Source: Gemmatimonadota bacterium
Lineage (GTDB): Bacteria; Gemmatimonadota; Gemmatimonadetes; Gemmatimonadales; GWC2-71-9
Reading direction: 5' to 3'
NCBI GenBank assembly: GCA_003220985.1
Contig: QHTY01000196.1
Location: 9,557-25,063 of the forward strand
Length of the DNA stretch: 15,507 nt
Shown here: piece after piece, positions 1-8,465 of the stretch
Numbering within the stretch: the first letter of the stretch is position 1
Layout: each line of letters opens with the position of its first letter
Notes under the pieces: generated by a model
Databases searched by the model: none
What the model was told of the DNA's origin: nothing
What the model saw: only the letters and a program-made list of their open reading frames with translations
Made by a program: the position numbers and the translations under genes

Positions 1-179
1 TGCAGATCGGTCTCGGTCGCGAGTGTCGTTCCGCGCACGACGACCGCGGCGCCGCGAATCGGCGCGCCCTCCCGATCATGCACGGTTCCGCGCAGCACGC
101 CCTGCGCGGCCGCCCTCCCTCCCCCAACCAGCGGCGCGAATGCGAGCGCCACGAGCAGCGCGGCTATGGCCCGGTGCAC
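1..179 (-). CDS. Secreted receptor-like protein with N-terminal carboxypeptidase-regulatory-like domain, probably TonB-dependent outer-membrane receptor (partial)
   Basis: Only the first 59 codons are in the window; the gene runs off the left edge. Translation from a GTG at 179 gives a signal peptide (MHRAIAALLVALAFAPL, then an AAAQG cleavage region). It is followed by a beta-strand pattern GVLRGTVHDREGAPIRGAAV and VVRGTTLATETDL. This is the usual opening of a CarboxypepD_reg-like domain, which in Bacteroidota- and Gemmatimonadota-type genomes commonly precedes a TonB plug and barrel. The plug and barrel are not visible, so the receptor call is inference; a secreted peptidase or adhesin with the same domain is possible. 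The reading frame stays open upstream of 179, and GTG was chosen because it places a basic n-region directly before the hydrophobic core. The start overlaps the end of the upstream lipoprotein gene by 16 bp, suggesting translational coupling. Confidence 0.6.
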   Translation of the reverse strand, partial: MHRAIAALLVALAFAPLVGGGRAAAQGVLRGTVHDREGAPIRGAAVVVRGTTLATETDL

Positions 180-664
180 GTCACGAAATCCGTCGCGGGC
201 CGCAGGTTGTCGAAATCGACCGCGAAATCGACGTCGCCGGCGGACGCCCCAGGTGGCACCGTCACATTGCCGGGGAGCGTCGAGTCCGCCGGGTTGCGGT
301 AGTAGCCGGCGACACGCAGGTACTGGGTATCGGCCGGCGTGAGCGTGAGCGGGCCCGGCTTTTTCCAGACCGCCAGGACCCAATGGTAGGTCCCTGGGGA
401 CAGCGGTACGCTGTACAGCGTCAGCGAGTCGGTATACGGCACCGAGCCGGGGATCAGGGGCTGGCGGTTGGCGATGAGCTCGTTGCAGGTCAGCGGAAAG
501 GCGACGTACGCGGCGATGAAGACGTTTTCGGTGTTCGCGGGGATCGTGCCGCGGAATCGGAGCGTCCCGCACAGCCCGACGAGCGAGGGCGCGCAGATCG
601 GCTCGGGCTCGAGGCCGCCGCCACATGCCGTCAGGAGAGCTAGGAGGAGCCACGCCGTGCGCAT
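164..664 (-). CDS. Small secreted lipoprotein of unknown function
   Basis: This 166-residue protein begins MRTAWLLLALLTACGGG, a type II signal peptide with lipobox LTAC. Cys14 should be lipidated, leaving a mature protein of about 153 residues. The rest has no motif I recognise. It contains alternating hydrophobic and polar stretches suggestive of a beta-rich fold, and it ends with a GNVTVPPGASAGDVDFAVDF segment like the last strands of surface Ig-like or carboxypeptidase-regulatory modules. Mature-region cysteines (around PICAP, GLCGT, LTCNE and VTCTG) could form disulfides in the periplasm or at the surface. The ATG at 664 has no Shine-Dalgarno sequence before it. It lies just upstream of, and overlapping, a receptor-like gene, so it may be an accessory lipoprotein of that system; this is inference from context only. 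Confidence 0.65.
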   Translation of the reverse strand: MRTAWLLLALLTACGGGLEPEPICAPSLVGLCGTLRFRGTIPANTENVFIAAYVAFPLTCNELIANRQPLIPGSVPYTDSLTLYSVPLSPGTYHWVLAVWKKPGPLTLTPADTQYLRVAGYYRNPADSTLPGNVTVPPGASAGDVDFAVDFDNLRPATDFVTCTGP

Positions 665-692
665 GCCAGCAATTTGCGGGTGAGGGCGAGTG

Positions 693-728
693 CGTCAACT
701 TGACCATGGTTTTGCGCGGGAATAACGT
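693..728. promoter_or_regulatory. Divergent promoter region with palindromic back-to-back -35 boxes
   Basis: The roughly 70-bp gap between the divergent lipoprotein and FmdB-like genes contains the 11-bp palindrome GTCAACTTGAC at 694-704. It supplies TTGACC on the plus strand (700-705) and TTGACG on the minus strand (698-693). On the plus strand a weak -10 candidate TAACGT lies at 723-728 with 17-bp spacing, which would put the start site at about 735, the A of the FmdB ATG. On the minus strand the -10 candidate (around 670-676, CAAATT or AAATTG) is poor. The palindrome could equally be an operator. This is a visual assignment only. Confidence 0.35.
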
Positions 729-734
729 TTCGGC

Positions 735-902
735 ATGCCTTTGTACGAGTACCGCTGTACGGTGTGTGAGGCGCGGTTTTCGCGCACGGAATCGATGGCG
801 GAACACTCCGCGCGGTCTCGTCCGAACTGCCCGGAGTGTAATTCGCCCGCCGTGGAGCCCGTCTTTTCCGACTTTTTCGCCAAGACCGTCCGCAAGAGCT
901 GA
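735..902 (+). CDS. FmdB-family zinc-ribbon protein
   Basis: This 55-residue protein starts MPLYEYRCTVCEARF and has two CxxC knuckles, Cys8-Cys11 and Cys32-Cys35 (NCPEC), which would bind one zinc ion. The MPLYEYxC opening and spacing match the FmdB/CxxC_CxxC_SSSS putative regulatory family, whose members are usually 55-110 residues. The family name comes from a formamidase-cluster regulator; the biochemical role of most members is unknown. No Shine-Dalgarno sequence precedes the ATG at 735, which coincides with the start site predicted from a candidate promoter, so the mRNA could be leaderless. It is the first gene of the plus-strand cluster. Its TGA stop is directly followed, in the same frame, by the coiled-coil gene. 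Confidence 0.85.
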   Translation: MPLYEYRCTVCEARFSRTESMAEHSARSRPNCPECNSPAVEPVFSDFFAKTVRKS

Positions 903-986
903 ACTCTGTTCGAGCGCCTGCGGGACGCCTTCCGCGCTGCTCTCGATGCGGCGTCCAGCCCCGACCTGCGATCGCTCGCGCGCCAG

Positions 987-1472
987 ATGCGCGAGGCGGT
1001 CGTCGATGCGAAGGTCGCCGTCGCAGAAACTCAGGAAGCGATCGCACGCACCGAGCGTGAGGTCGGATTGGAGCGCCAGCGGCTGGCCGATGCCGAACGC
1101 CGCGGCCGGCTGGCTGGCGAGATCCAGGACCAGGAGACGGTGGCGGTCGCGGAGCGGTTCGCGGCGAAGCACCGCGAGCGGCTGGGTGTGCTCGAGCGCA
1201 AACTCGTCGCGCAGCGCGAGGAACTCGCGCTGGCGCAGCGGGAGCTGGATGAAATGCAGACGCAGCTCAAGAGCGCGGAGCGCGACCGACCGGCGATGCA
1301 GGGCGACAGCAGCACGGAACAGGCGTGGCGCGATGTGCAGAGCGCCGGCGGCGCGCGACCCGGTCTCGATCTGCAAGACGAGCTGCTCAAGTCGGATATG
1401 GATCGCGCGGCACGCGAAGCCGCTGCGGCGCGGCAGCTCGAGGAGCTCAAGAAGAAAATGAGAAAAGACTGA
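987..1472 (+). CDS. Alanine- and charge-rich coiled-coil protein, possibly PspA/IM30-like
   Basis: The first standard start gives 161 residues that are almost entirely helical. From residue 1 to about 110 there are heptad-like runs of Ala, Leu, Glu, Arg and Gln, then a low-complexity linker, then a short basic helix ending QLEELKKKMRKD. The pattern (VVDAKVAVAETQEAI, later AERFAAKHRERLGVLERKL) resembles PspA/IM30 or other cytoplasmic coiled-coil proteins, but no diagnostic motif secures this. The frame is open back to 903, directly after the fmdB stop. The 27 codons upstream (906-986) contain no ATG, GTG or TTG but encode a plausible amphipathic helix (LFERLRDAFRAALDAA), like the membrane-binding first helix of PspA. 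A CTG start at 906 is therefore possible (188 residues). There is no ribosome site before the ATG at 987. Confidence 0.6.
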   Translation: MREAVVDAKVAVAETQEAIARTEREVGLERQRLADAERRGRLAGEIQDQETVAVAERFAAKHRERLGVLERKLVAQREELALAQRELDEMQTQLKSAERDRPAMQGDSSTEQAWRDVQSAGGARPGLDLQDELLKSDMDRAAREAAAARQLEELKKKMRKD

Positions 1473-1496
1473 ACCTGCGCAAGAACCGGCGTCCGC

Positions 1497-1501
1497 GGAG
1501 G
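1497..1501 (+). promoter_or_regulatory. Shine-Dalgarno sequence for the RemA-like gene
   Basis: GGAGG lies 6 nt before the ATG at 1508. It is the clearest ribosome binding site in the plus-strand cluster and fixes the start of the RemA-like gene; the preceding genes lack one. Confidence 0.7.
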
Positions 1502-1507
1502 TAACCT

Positions 1508-1902
1508 ATGGATGTGAAGCGAGGGCGCATGGTATTCCTGGGGTACGGCAAGTACTGGCGCTCGGATCGGATTCTGGGGCTCACGCCGATCGAGCAGGGG
1601 CGCGGGCCGGGACAGCGCACGAATGTCTTCATCGACGGGCAAGCGGAGCCGATCATCGCCTCGCGCACCGAGCAGGCCATTCTCGAGGACATGGGGGCCA
1701 CCGACGACAGCTTCCAGCAGGAAGCGCTGCGTCAGGCGACGCGCGAGCTGCTCGAAGCGTTCCACGAATTCTCGCCGGTGCTGCGCCGCGCGCTGCAGAA
1801 CGAGCACCACTTCGACGTCGAGAAGTGGGAACAGCGCCTCGGAACGCTGCTACGGCCGTCCGCGCATCCCGACACCGCCGAACTAGACGAACTATTCGAT
1901 TG

Positions 1903-1903
<1 letters not shown>
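1508..1903 (+). CDS. RemA/DUF370-like protein with C-terminal helical extension
   Basis: This 131-residue protein has an N-terminal part (residues 6-60) that resembles the small DUF370/RemA DNA-binding family: a GYGKYWRSDRILGLTPIE segment matching the family's GFGNxVxxxRI start, then NVFIDGQAEPIIASRTEQAI, comparable to the closing strands and helix of RemA. The typical family length is about 80-90 residues. Here a helical extension follows (QEALRQATRELLEAFHEFSP) and the protein ends in an acidic TAELDELFD tail. RemA in Bacillus activates extracellular-matrix genes; a regulatory role here would be inference. The call rests on pattern similarity by eye and could be wrong. The start follows a strong ribosome site. 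Its stop overlaps the next ATG by one base (TGATG), which implies coupling to the first POT transporter. Confidence 0.5.
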
Positions 1904-3207
<1,304 letters not shown>

Positions 3208-3209
3208 AG

Positions 3210-4544
3210 ATGGCAGCACCAGTCGTCCCGCAACGCGACACGGCGGGTTGGTTTAGCCATCCGCGCGGCCTGTCGACGCTGTTCTTCACCGAGATGTGGG
3301 AGCGCTTCAGCTTCTACGGTCTCAAGGCCCTGCTCATTCTCTTCATGACCGCGGCGGTCACCCAAGGTGGGCTCGGATTCACCGACCAGCGGGCCGGCAA
3401 CGTCATCGGGTGGTACGGCTTCGGCGTCTACGCGTCAGCGATCGTCGGGGGTTTGCTAGCCGACAAGGTGTTCGGCCAGTACCGCAGTGTCCTGCTTGGC
3501 GGGATCATCATCGCGCTCGGCCACTTCAGCATGGCGATCCCCACAGTCCCGACGTTCTATCTCGGTCTGTGCTTGATCGTCGTCGGCACCGGGCTGTTGA
3601 AGCCGAACGCGAGTACGATGGTTGGCGCCCTCTACGACGACGATGACGCGCGACGTGATGCGGGGTTCTCGATCTTCTACGTCGGGATCAATGTCGGGGC
3701 GTTTGTCGCGCCGCTCATCGTGGGAACGCTGGGGCAGAAGGTCAATTGGCACGTCGGGTTCGCCTGTGCCGGCGTGGGCATGGTGATCGGCCTGATCCAG
3801 TACGTGGCCGGCAAGCCGCGACTCCTGCCGGCGCTCACGCGACTGGGGCAGACGGACCAACATGCCGCTCCGTCCACCGAGCCGTGGTGGCGGTTCACCC
3901 GCGATGAGTGGGGACGCGTCGCCGCCATTGGGGTGCTATTTGTCTTCTCGTCGGTTTTCTGGGGCGCCTTCGAGCAGGCGTCGTCGAGCCTGAACCTGTT
4001 TGCCGACCGGCTGACGGACAACCGCCTCCTCGGATTCAGCTTTCCGTCGACCTGGTATCAGTCGCTCAACTCCATGTTCATGATTCTGGGCCTCGCGCCG
4101 CTCATCGGATGGGCATGGGTGCGACTCGGGCCGCGACAGCCGTCGAGTCCCGTGAAGTTCGCGCTCGGACTGGTCTTCGTCGGATTGGGTTTCGCGCTCA
4201 TCGTCCCAGCGGCGAAAATGGCGCAGGAGCGCGGCATGCTGGTCAGTCCCTGGTGGCTCATCGGACTGTATTTCCTCCACACGGTCGGCGAGCTCTGCCT
4301 GAGTCCCGTCGGACTCTCGATCGTGACGAAACTGGCGCCGCCACGGATTGTGGGCGCCATGATGGGGCTGTGGTTCTTGTCGATTGCCGTGGGCAACAAA
4401 TTGGCTGGCATGGCGGGAGGACTGTTCGAGACGTTGCCGCTGCCGCAGCTGTTTGGAGCGGTTGCGCTGACGACGTTTGTGGCCGCTGGAATCCTGCTAC
4501 TGGTGACGAGGCCGATTCAGAGGCTGATGGGCGGCGTCCGCTAG
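3210..4544 (+). CDS. Proton-dependent oligopeptide transporter, POT/PTR2 family (copy 2)
   Basis: This 444-residue MFS carrier is paralogous to the gene immediately upstream. It has EMWERFSFYG in TM1 (Glu28, Glu31, Arg32), GGLLADKVFGQYRSVLLGG after TM2, and FSIFYVGINVGAFVAPLI. Both copies end in the same LMGGVR tail. The ATG at 3210 lies 2 nt after the upstream stop; the long in-frame extension before it is the shadow of the first copy. Differences are spread along the protein, including an extra VTQGGLG segment before the GFTDQ motif and a different cytoplasmic linker, so the paralogues may have different substrate ranges. It is the last gene of the plus-strand cluster, and its 3' end overlaps the convergent ABC ATPase gene by 48 bp. 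Confidence 0.9.
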   Translation: MAAPVVPQRDTAGWFSHPRGLSTLFFTEMWERFSFYGLKALLILFMTAAVTQGGLGFTDQRAGNVIGWYGFGVYASAIVGGLLADKVFGQYRSVLLGGIIIALGHFSMAIPTVPTFYLGLCLIVVGTGLLKPNASTMVGALYDDDDARRDAGFSIFYVGINVGAFVAPLIVGTLGQKVNWHVGFACAGVGMVIGLIQYVAGKPRLLPALTRLGQTDQHAAPSTEPWWRFTRDEWGRVAAIGVLFVFSSVFWGAFEQASSSLNLFADRLTDNRLLGFSFPSTWYQSLNSMFMILGLAPLIGWAWVRLGPRQPSSPVKFALGLVFVGLGFALIVPAAKMAQERGMLVSPWWLIGLYFLHTVGELCLSPVGLSIVTKLAPPRIVGAMMGLWFLSIAVGNKLAGMAGGLFETLPLPQLFGAVALTTFVAAGILLLVTRPIQRLMGGVR

Positions 4545-5510
4545 GGTCATTGGCGATTGGGCGTAGTGGCAAGCCGCAAGATGGCCGGTGGTGATCGGCC
4601 GGAGCGCCGGTACTTCCGTTCGGCACCGGTCGCTTTTCATTGGATGCGGACATCTCGGGTGAAATGGGCACCCCGCCGGCGGGTGCGCCGCGGACGGCAT
4701 ATCGCCCGCGAGCACGATGCGCTGTTTCGTCGCCCGCGGGTTCGGCTCCGGCACAGCCGACAGCAGTGCGGTCGTATAGGGATGCCGCGGCTGCGCGTAG
4801 ATCTCCGCCGCGGGCGCGCGCTCGACAATCTTGCCGAGGTACATGACGGCGACGTCGTCGGCGATGTGACGGACCACGGCGAGGTCGTGCGCGATGAATA
4901 GATAGGTGAGGCGACGCTTCGCCTGCAGGTCGGCGAGCAGGTTCAGCACCTGGGCCTGCACGGAAACGTCGAGCGCGCTGACCGGCTCGTCGCACACGAT
5001 GAACTGGGGCTCGACCGACAGCGCGCGGGCGATGCCCACCCGCTGTCGCTGGCCGCCCGACAACTCGTGCGGGTAGCGCTTCGCAAACGCCGCGTCCAGT
5101 CCCACCTCTTCCAGCAGCGCGGACACGGCACCGTTCAACCGGTGGATTTCCAGCGGCTCCCGCAGCGTCGCCTCGACGGTCATGCGCGGATTGAGCGAGC
5201 TGTAGGGATCCTGAAACACGATCTGCATCCGACGCCTGAGCGCGCGGAGTCGCGCGGCGTCGAGGGCGAACACGTCGTTGCCATCGAAGAGGACCTTGCC
5301 CGCGGTCGGCTCCTGCAGCCGCAGCATCGTCCGGCCTACCGACGTCTTCCCCGAGCCCGACTCGCCGACCAATCCCAGCGTGCGGCCGGAGGCGATGGTG
5401 AACGACACGCCGTCCACGGCGCGCACGGCCGCGCGCGGCGCCCCCAGGCCGAACCAGCTGCGCTCGCCGGGATAGTGCTTCACCAGGTCCTGCACCTCGA
5501 CGAGGGTCAT
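4497..5510 (-). CDS. Peptide ABC transporter ATP-binding protein, OppF/DppF-like
   Basis: This 337-residue cytoplasmic ATPase has Walker A GESGSGKT (49-56), Q-loop Gln100, signature LSGGQ (150-154), Walker B FIVCDEP (170-176) and switch His208 (IAHD). The C-terminal oligopeptide/dipeptide domain follows, with four cysteines at 281, 287, 296 and 314 (CPFHPRCP to AACHYA). With the OppD-like gene it should form the heterodimeric motor for the two permeases. The ATG at 5510 overlaps the OppD stop as ATGA; the frame extends 14 codons further upstream but the overlap and the alignment start favour 5510. It is the last gene of the minus-strand array. Its final 15 or so residues lie antisense to the end of the second POT gene and look non-conserved. 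Confidence 0.92.
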   Translation of the reverse strand: MTLVEVQDLVKHYPGERSWFGLGAPRAAVRAVDGVSFTIASGRTLGLVGESGSGKTSVGRTMLRLQEPTAGKVLFDGNDVFALDAARLRALRRRMQIVFQDPYSSLNPRMTVEATLREPLEIHRLNGAVSALLEEVGLDAAFAKRYPHELSGGQRQRVGIARALSVEPQFIVCDEPVSALDVSVQAQVLNLLADLQAKRRLTYLFIAHDLAVVRHIADDVAVMYLGKIVERAPAAEIYAQPRHPYTTALLSAVPEPNPRATKQRIVLAGDMPSAAHPPAGCPFHPRCPHPMKSDRCRTEVPALRPITTGHLAACHYAQSPMTLADAAHQPLNRPRHQ

Positions 5511-6550
5511 CGTTTCGGCACGCGCCGCTCTGGTTCGGTCACGAGCCAGCACCGTGCGGCGTGCCCGGCGCCGTCACCGGCATCGAGTAACGGTGGCTCC
5601 TCGGCGACGCACTTCTCCCACGCGTAGGGACAGCGGGGATGAAAGCGGCACCCCGGCGGCCACGCAGTCGCCGCGGGCACCTGACCGGGGATCGCATGGA
5701 GCCGCGCGCGCCGTGCGTCGATGCGGGGAACGGCGGCGAGCAACCCTTCCGTGTACGGATGGGTGGGTTGCTCGAACAGCGCATCGGTCGTCGCCGTCTC
5801 CACCACGCGTCCCGCATACATGACGACGACGCGATCGGCGTGTCCCGCCACCACGCCCAGGTCGTGGGTGATCAGCAACACGGCCATGCCCAGTTCGTGC
5901 TGCAGGCGATCGAGCAGCTCGAGGATCTGCGCCTGGATGGTCACGTCCAGCGCGGTCGTGGGCTCGTCGGCGATCAGGACTTTGGGGTGACAGATCAGCG
6001 CCATGGCAATCATGACGCGCTGGCGCATGCCGCCGGAGAGTTGATGGGGGTAGTCGTCGACGCGCTCGTCCGGATCCGGAATGCCCACGAGGCGCAGCAT
6101 TTCAATCGCGCGTGCCCGCGCCGCGCGGCGCGACAGGTGCTGATGGATGATGGCGGCTTCCGCGATCTGATCCCCCACCGTAAAGACCGGGTTGAGCGAG
6201 GTCATCGGCTCCTGGAAAATCATGGCGATCTGATTGCCTCGCACGGCCCGAAGCTCGGGCGCGGAGAGCGCGAGCAGATTGCGGCCTTCGAACTCGATCA
6301 GACTTCCCGGAAGAACGTGACCCGGGGGCTCCGGCACGAGCCTGAGAATCGAAAGCGAGGTCACCGTTTTCCCACAGCCCGATTCGCCGACGATGCCGAG
6401 CGTCTCGCCGGGAAAGAGATCGAACGAGACGTCGTCGACGGCGCGCGCCGTGCCCTTGCCGTGCTCCGTGACGAAGTAGGTCTTGAGATCGCGCACGCGC
6501 AACAGCACCGGGGGGGCGGCGGGGGCGGCGGGGGCGGCGGGGGCGGTCAC
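5507..6550 (-). CDS. Peptide ABC transporter ATP-binding protein, OppD/DppD-like
   Basis: This 347-residue ATPase has Walker A GESGCGKT (55-62), Q-loop Gln113, signature LSGGM (171-175), Walker B VLIADEP (191-197) and His229 (LLITHD). The C-terminal Opp/Dpp extension carries cysteines at 301, 307, 314 and 334 (CRFHPRCP, WEKC, AARC). GTG at 6550 was chosen because it overlaps the permease stop as GTGA; a longer in-frame ORF to 6988 is the antiphase shadow of the permease gene. The first residues, TAPAAPAAPAAPP, are encoded by a 9-bp tandem repeat and precede the conserved strand (VLLRVRDLKTYF). It pairs with the OppF-like ATPase, with which it shares an ATGA overlap. Confidence 0.92.
   Translation of the reverse strand: MTAPAAPAAPAAPPVLLRVRDLKTYFVTEHGKGTARAVDDVSFDLFPGETLGIVGESGCGKTVTSLSILRLVPEPPGHVLPGSLIEFEGRNLLALSAPELRAVRGNQIAMIFQEPMTSLNPVFTVGDQIAEAAIIHQHLSRRAARARAIEMLRLVGIPDPDERVDDYPHQLSGGMRQRVMIAMALICHPKVLIADEPTTALDVTIQAQILELLDRLQHELGMAVLLITHDLGVVAGHADRVVVMYAGRVVETATTDALFEQPTHPYTEGLLAAVPRIDARRARLHAIPGQVPAATAWPPGCRFHPRCPYAWEKCVAEEPPLLDAGDGAGHAARCWLVTEPERRVPKR
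6512..6547. repeat. 9-bp tandem repeat in the oppD-like start region
   Basis: Four consecutive units of GGGGGCGGC (the last with one change) encode the Ala-Ala-Pro repeats at the N-terminus of the OppD-like ATPase. The unit is a multiple of three, so copy-number change would lengthen or shorten the linker without a frameshift. The tract directly abuts the GTGA permease/ATPase overlap. Confidence 0.8.
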
Positions 6551-7476
6551 GTCGTGTCCTCGCGCGGGTTCATGGCGTCGCGGACCCCATCGGCGACTGC
6601 GTTCAGGGACATCACCACCAGGGAGATAGCGAGGCCCGGAAAGAATGTCGACCAGGGTGCCGTGTAGAGGCCGGGCGCGCCATCGGCGATCATGTTGCCC
6701 CAGCTGGCATCCGGCGGCGGCACACCGATGCCGAGGAAAGACAGCGCCGCTTCGAGCAGCAGCACGTTCCCGACCCCCAGCGCGGCGGCGACGATGATCG
6801 GTGCGGCGGCGTTCGGGAGCACGTGGCGCAGGATCACTCGGCTCGAGCCCGCGCCGAGCGCGCGGGCGGCGACGACGAAATCGCGCTGCCGGAGAGAGAG
6901 CACCTCCGCACGCACCAGCCGGCTCGTGCCGAACCACGATGTGAGACCGATCGCGATGACCAGCGCCGCGAAGGGGAGACCGTCCCACAAGGCCACCGCC
7001 ATGAGGAGGATGAAGATGCGCGGGAGGGCGAGGCCCACGTCGACGCCGCGCATCAGGGCGGCGTCAATCCAGCGCCGATAGTAACCGGCGATCGCGCCGA
7101 CCAGCGTGCCCAGGGCCACGGCTACGAGCGCGCCCAGCGCGCCGATGCCGAGCGACACTCGGGCTCCGTAGACGACGCGGCTCCAGACGTCGCGGCTCAG
7201 CGGATCGGTACCCAGCAGGAACGTCCACGAGGGCGGCTGATTCGTGAGGTGCACGATGTCGAGCTGGCGGTTCGGATCGAACGGGGCGATCAGCGGTGCG
7301 ACCAGGGCGACGATGACCAAGAACATGAGAATGCCGAGGCCCCAGGACGTCGTGCGGAGCCGGAAAAAGCGCCGCCCCCACTGGTCGCGTCGCAAGGCGC
7401 GATGGCGTAGCGCGCGGACCACTTCCGCCGCGGTGACGAGCGCGACGAACAGCGCGAGCCAGTTGCCGAGCGTCAT
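6547..7476 (-). CDS. Peptide ABC transporter permease, OppC/DppC-like
   Basis: This 309-residue inner-membrane permease belongs to the BPD-type (binding-protein-dependent) family. It has the OppC N-terminal region (a TM around 45-66 ending in LIAPFDPNR), LGTDPLSRDVWSRVVYGAR, and the EAA coupling loop AARALGAGSSRVILRHVLPN that contacts the ATPases. It ends in the typical FFPGLAISLVVMSLNAVADG segment. An additional hydrophobic stretch at residues 4-23 precedes the usual first TM; OppC members do vary here. ATG 7476 overlaps the stop of the OppB-like gene as ATGA, and the 3' end overlaps oppD as GTGA, so the order oppB-oppC-oppD-oppF is tightly coupled. Confidence 0.92.
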   Translation of the reverse strand: MTLGNWLALFVALVTAAEVVRALRHRALRRDQWGRRFFRLRTTSWGLGILMFLVIVALVAPLIAPFDPNRQLDIVHLTNQPPSWTFLLGTDPLSRDVWSRVVYGARVSLGIGALGALVAVALGTLVGAIAGYYRRWIDAALMRGVDVGLALPRIFILLMAVALWDGLPFAALVIAIGLTSWFGTSRLVRAEVLSLRQRDFVVAARALGAGSSRVILRHVLPNAAAPIIVAAALGVGNVLLLEAALSFLGIGVPPPDASWGNMIADGAPGLYTAPWSTFFPGLAISLVVMSLNAVADGVRDAMNPREDTT

Positions 7477-8465
7477 GCGGTGGCGATATCCGCCTCGGCG
7501 GCGGCTTGCACACGCAACCGCGGATCGGCGACGCCCAGCAAGATGTCGGCGAGCAGGTTGCCGGCGACGACAACGGTACTGGCAATCAATGCGCTCGCGG
7601 TTACCAGCGGATAGTCCCGCGTGAGGATTGCATTGAAGGCGAGCCGCCCCATCCCCGGCCACGCGAACACGGTTTCGACGAGCACGGCGCCCGTCAGCAG
7701 GAAGGGAAACGCGAGACCGAAGCGCGTAATAAAGGAAAGCAGCGCGTTGCGGAGTTGGTGTCGGAGCACGATCTGCCGCTCCGGCACGCCCTTGGCGCGC
7801 GCGGTTCGCACATAGTCCTGATTCGCCACCTCCAGCATCGCAGCGCGTTGAAACCGCGCGGTGCCCGCCGCACCGACGACGCCGAGCGTCGTCGCGGGCA
7901 GGACCAGATGCCAGAGCCGATCGGCGACACAGAACAGCGAGGTTACGGCGGGGCAGAAGATCGGGTCGCTGGCCCCCCCAACGGGAAACCACCGGAGCTT
8001 TTCACCGAAGATGAGCAGCAGGATCGGCGCCAGCCAAAATGTCGGGAGCGAGTAAACGAACAGCGTGGCATTGCCCAGCGCCACGTCCGGCAGGCGGTTG
8101 ACGCGGACCGCCTGATAGATCCCGAGGCCGAGGCCAAGCAGGAAATCGAGCGCCAGGGCCGCGCCCGCGAGCTGCAGCGTGAACGGCACGGTTTCGACCA
8201 GGGCGTCCAACACGGGCCGGCGGAGCGAGAACGACATCCCCAGATTCCCGTGTGCCAGCTCCACCAGATAGCGCCCGTACTGCACGGCGAGGGGCTGATC
8301 GAGCCCGAATTGGTGGGTCAGGAGGTCGCAGATCCGCGGCTCCAGGTTTTCGCTGCACGGCTTCCCGGGCGCGAGATGGATCAGAATGAAGATGAACGTG
8401 ACGACGGCGAAGATGATGGCGAGGGACGCAGCCAGGCGCCGCAGGAGCCACGCGCTCCCCGTCAC
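7473..8465 (-). CDS. Peptide ABC transporter permease, OppB/DppB-like
   Basis: This 330-residue permease has OppB features: TM1 at about 9-32, a large periplasmic loop, FGLDQPLAVQYGRYL, four further core TMs, and the EAA loop TARAKGVPERQIVLRHQLRN. It ends in a DPRLRV motif typical of the family. The GTG at 8465 starts immediately after the TAA of the binding-protein gene (TAAGTG), indicating coupled translation. Four cysteines (37, 46, 171, 179) fall in the two predicted periplasmic loops, which is unusual and could mean disulfides. It would form the membrane channel with the OppC-like protein. Confidence 0.92.
   Translation of the reverse strand: MTGSAWLLRRLAASLAIIFAVVTFIFILIHLAPGKPCSENLEPRICDLLTHQFGLDQPLAVQYGRYLVELAHGNLGMSFSLRRPVLDALVETVPFTLQLAGAALALDFLLGLGLGIYQAVRVNRLPDVALGNATLFVYSLPTFWLAPILLLIFGEKLRWFPVGGASDPIFCPAVTSLFCVADRLWHLVLPATTLGVVGAAGTARFQRAAMLEVANQDYVRTARAKGVPERQIVLRHQLRNALLSFITRFGLAFPFLLTGAVLVETVFAWPGMGRLAFNAILTRDYPLVTASALIASTVVVAGNLLADILLGVADPRLRVQAAAEADIATA

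Noticed and set aside
4580..4660. Possible rho-independent terminator downstream of the POT genes
   Set aside because: Short GC stems (GGCCG/CGGCC and CCGGT/ACCGG) are present but without a T-run on either strand, and the region codes for the C-terminus of the OppF-like ATPase.
4665..4690. GC-rich near-palindrome in the OppF-like gene as a regulatory hairpin
   Set aside because: Only six base pairs match at the ends and it encodes the conserved HPPAGCPF segment, so codon use explains it.
6551..6988. N-terminal extension of the OppD-like ATPase
   Set aside because: The frame is open but gives Arg-rich nonsense overlapping the OppC-like gene; the GTGA overlap at 6550 is the natural start.
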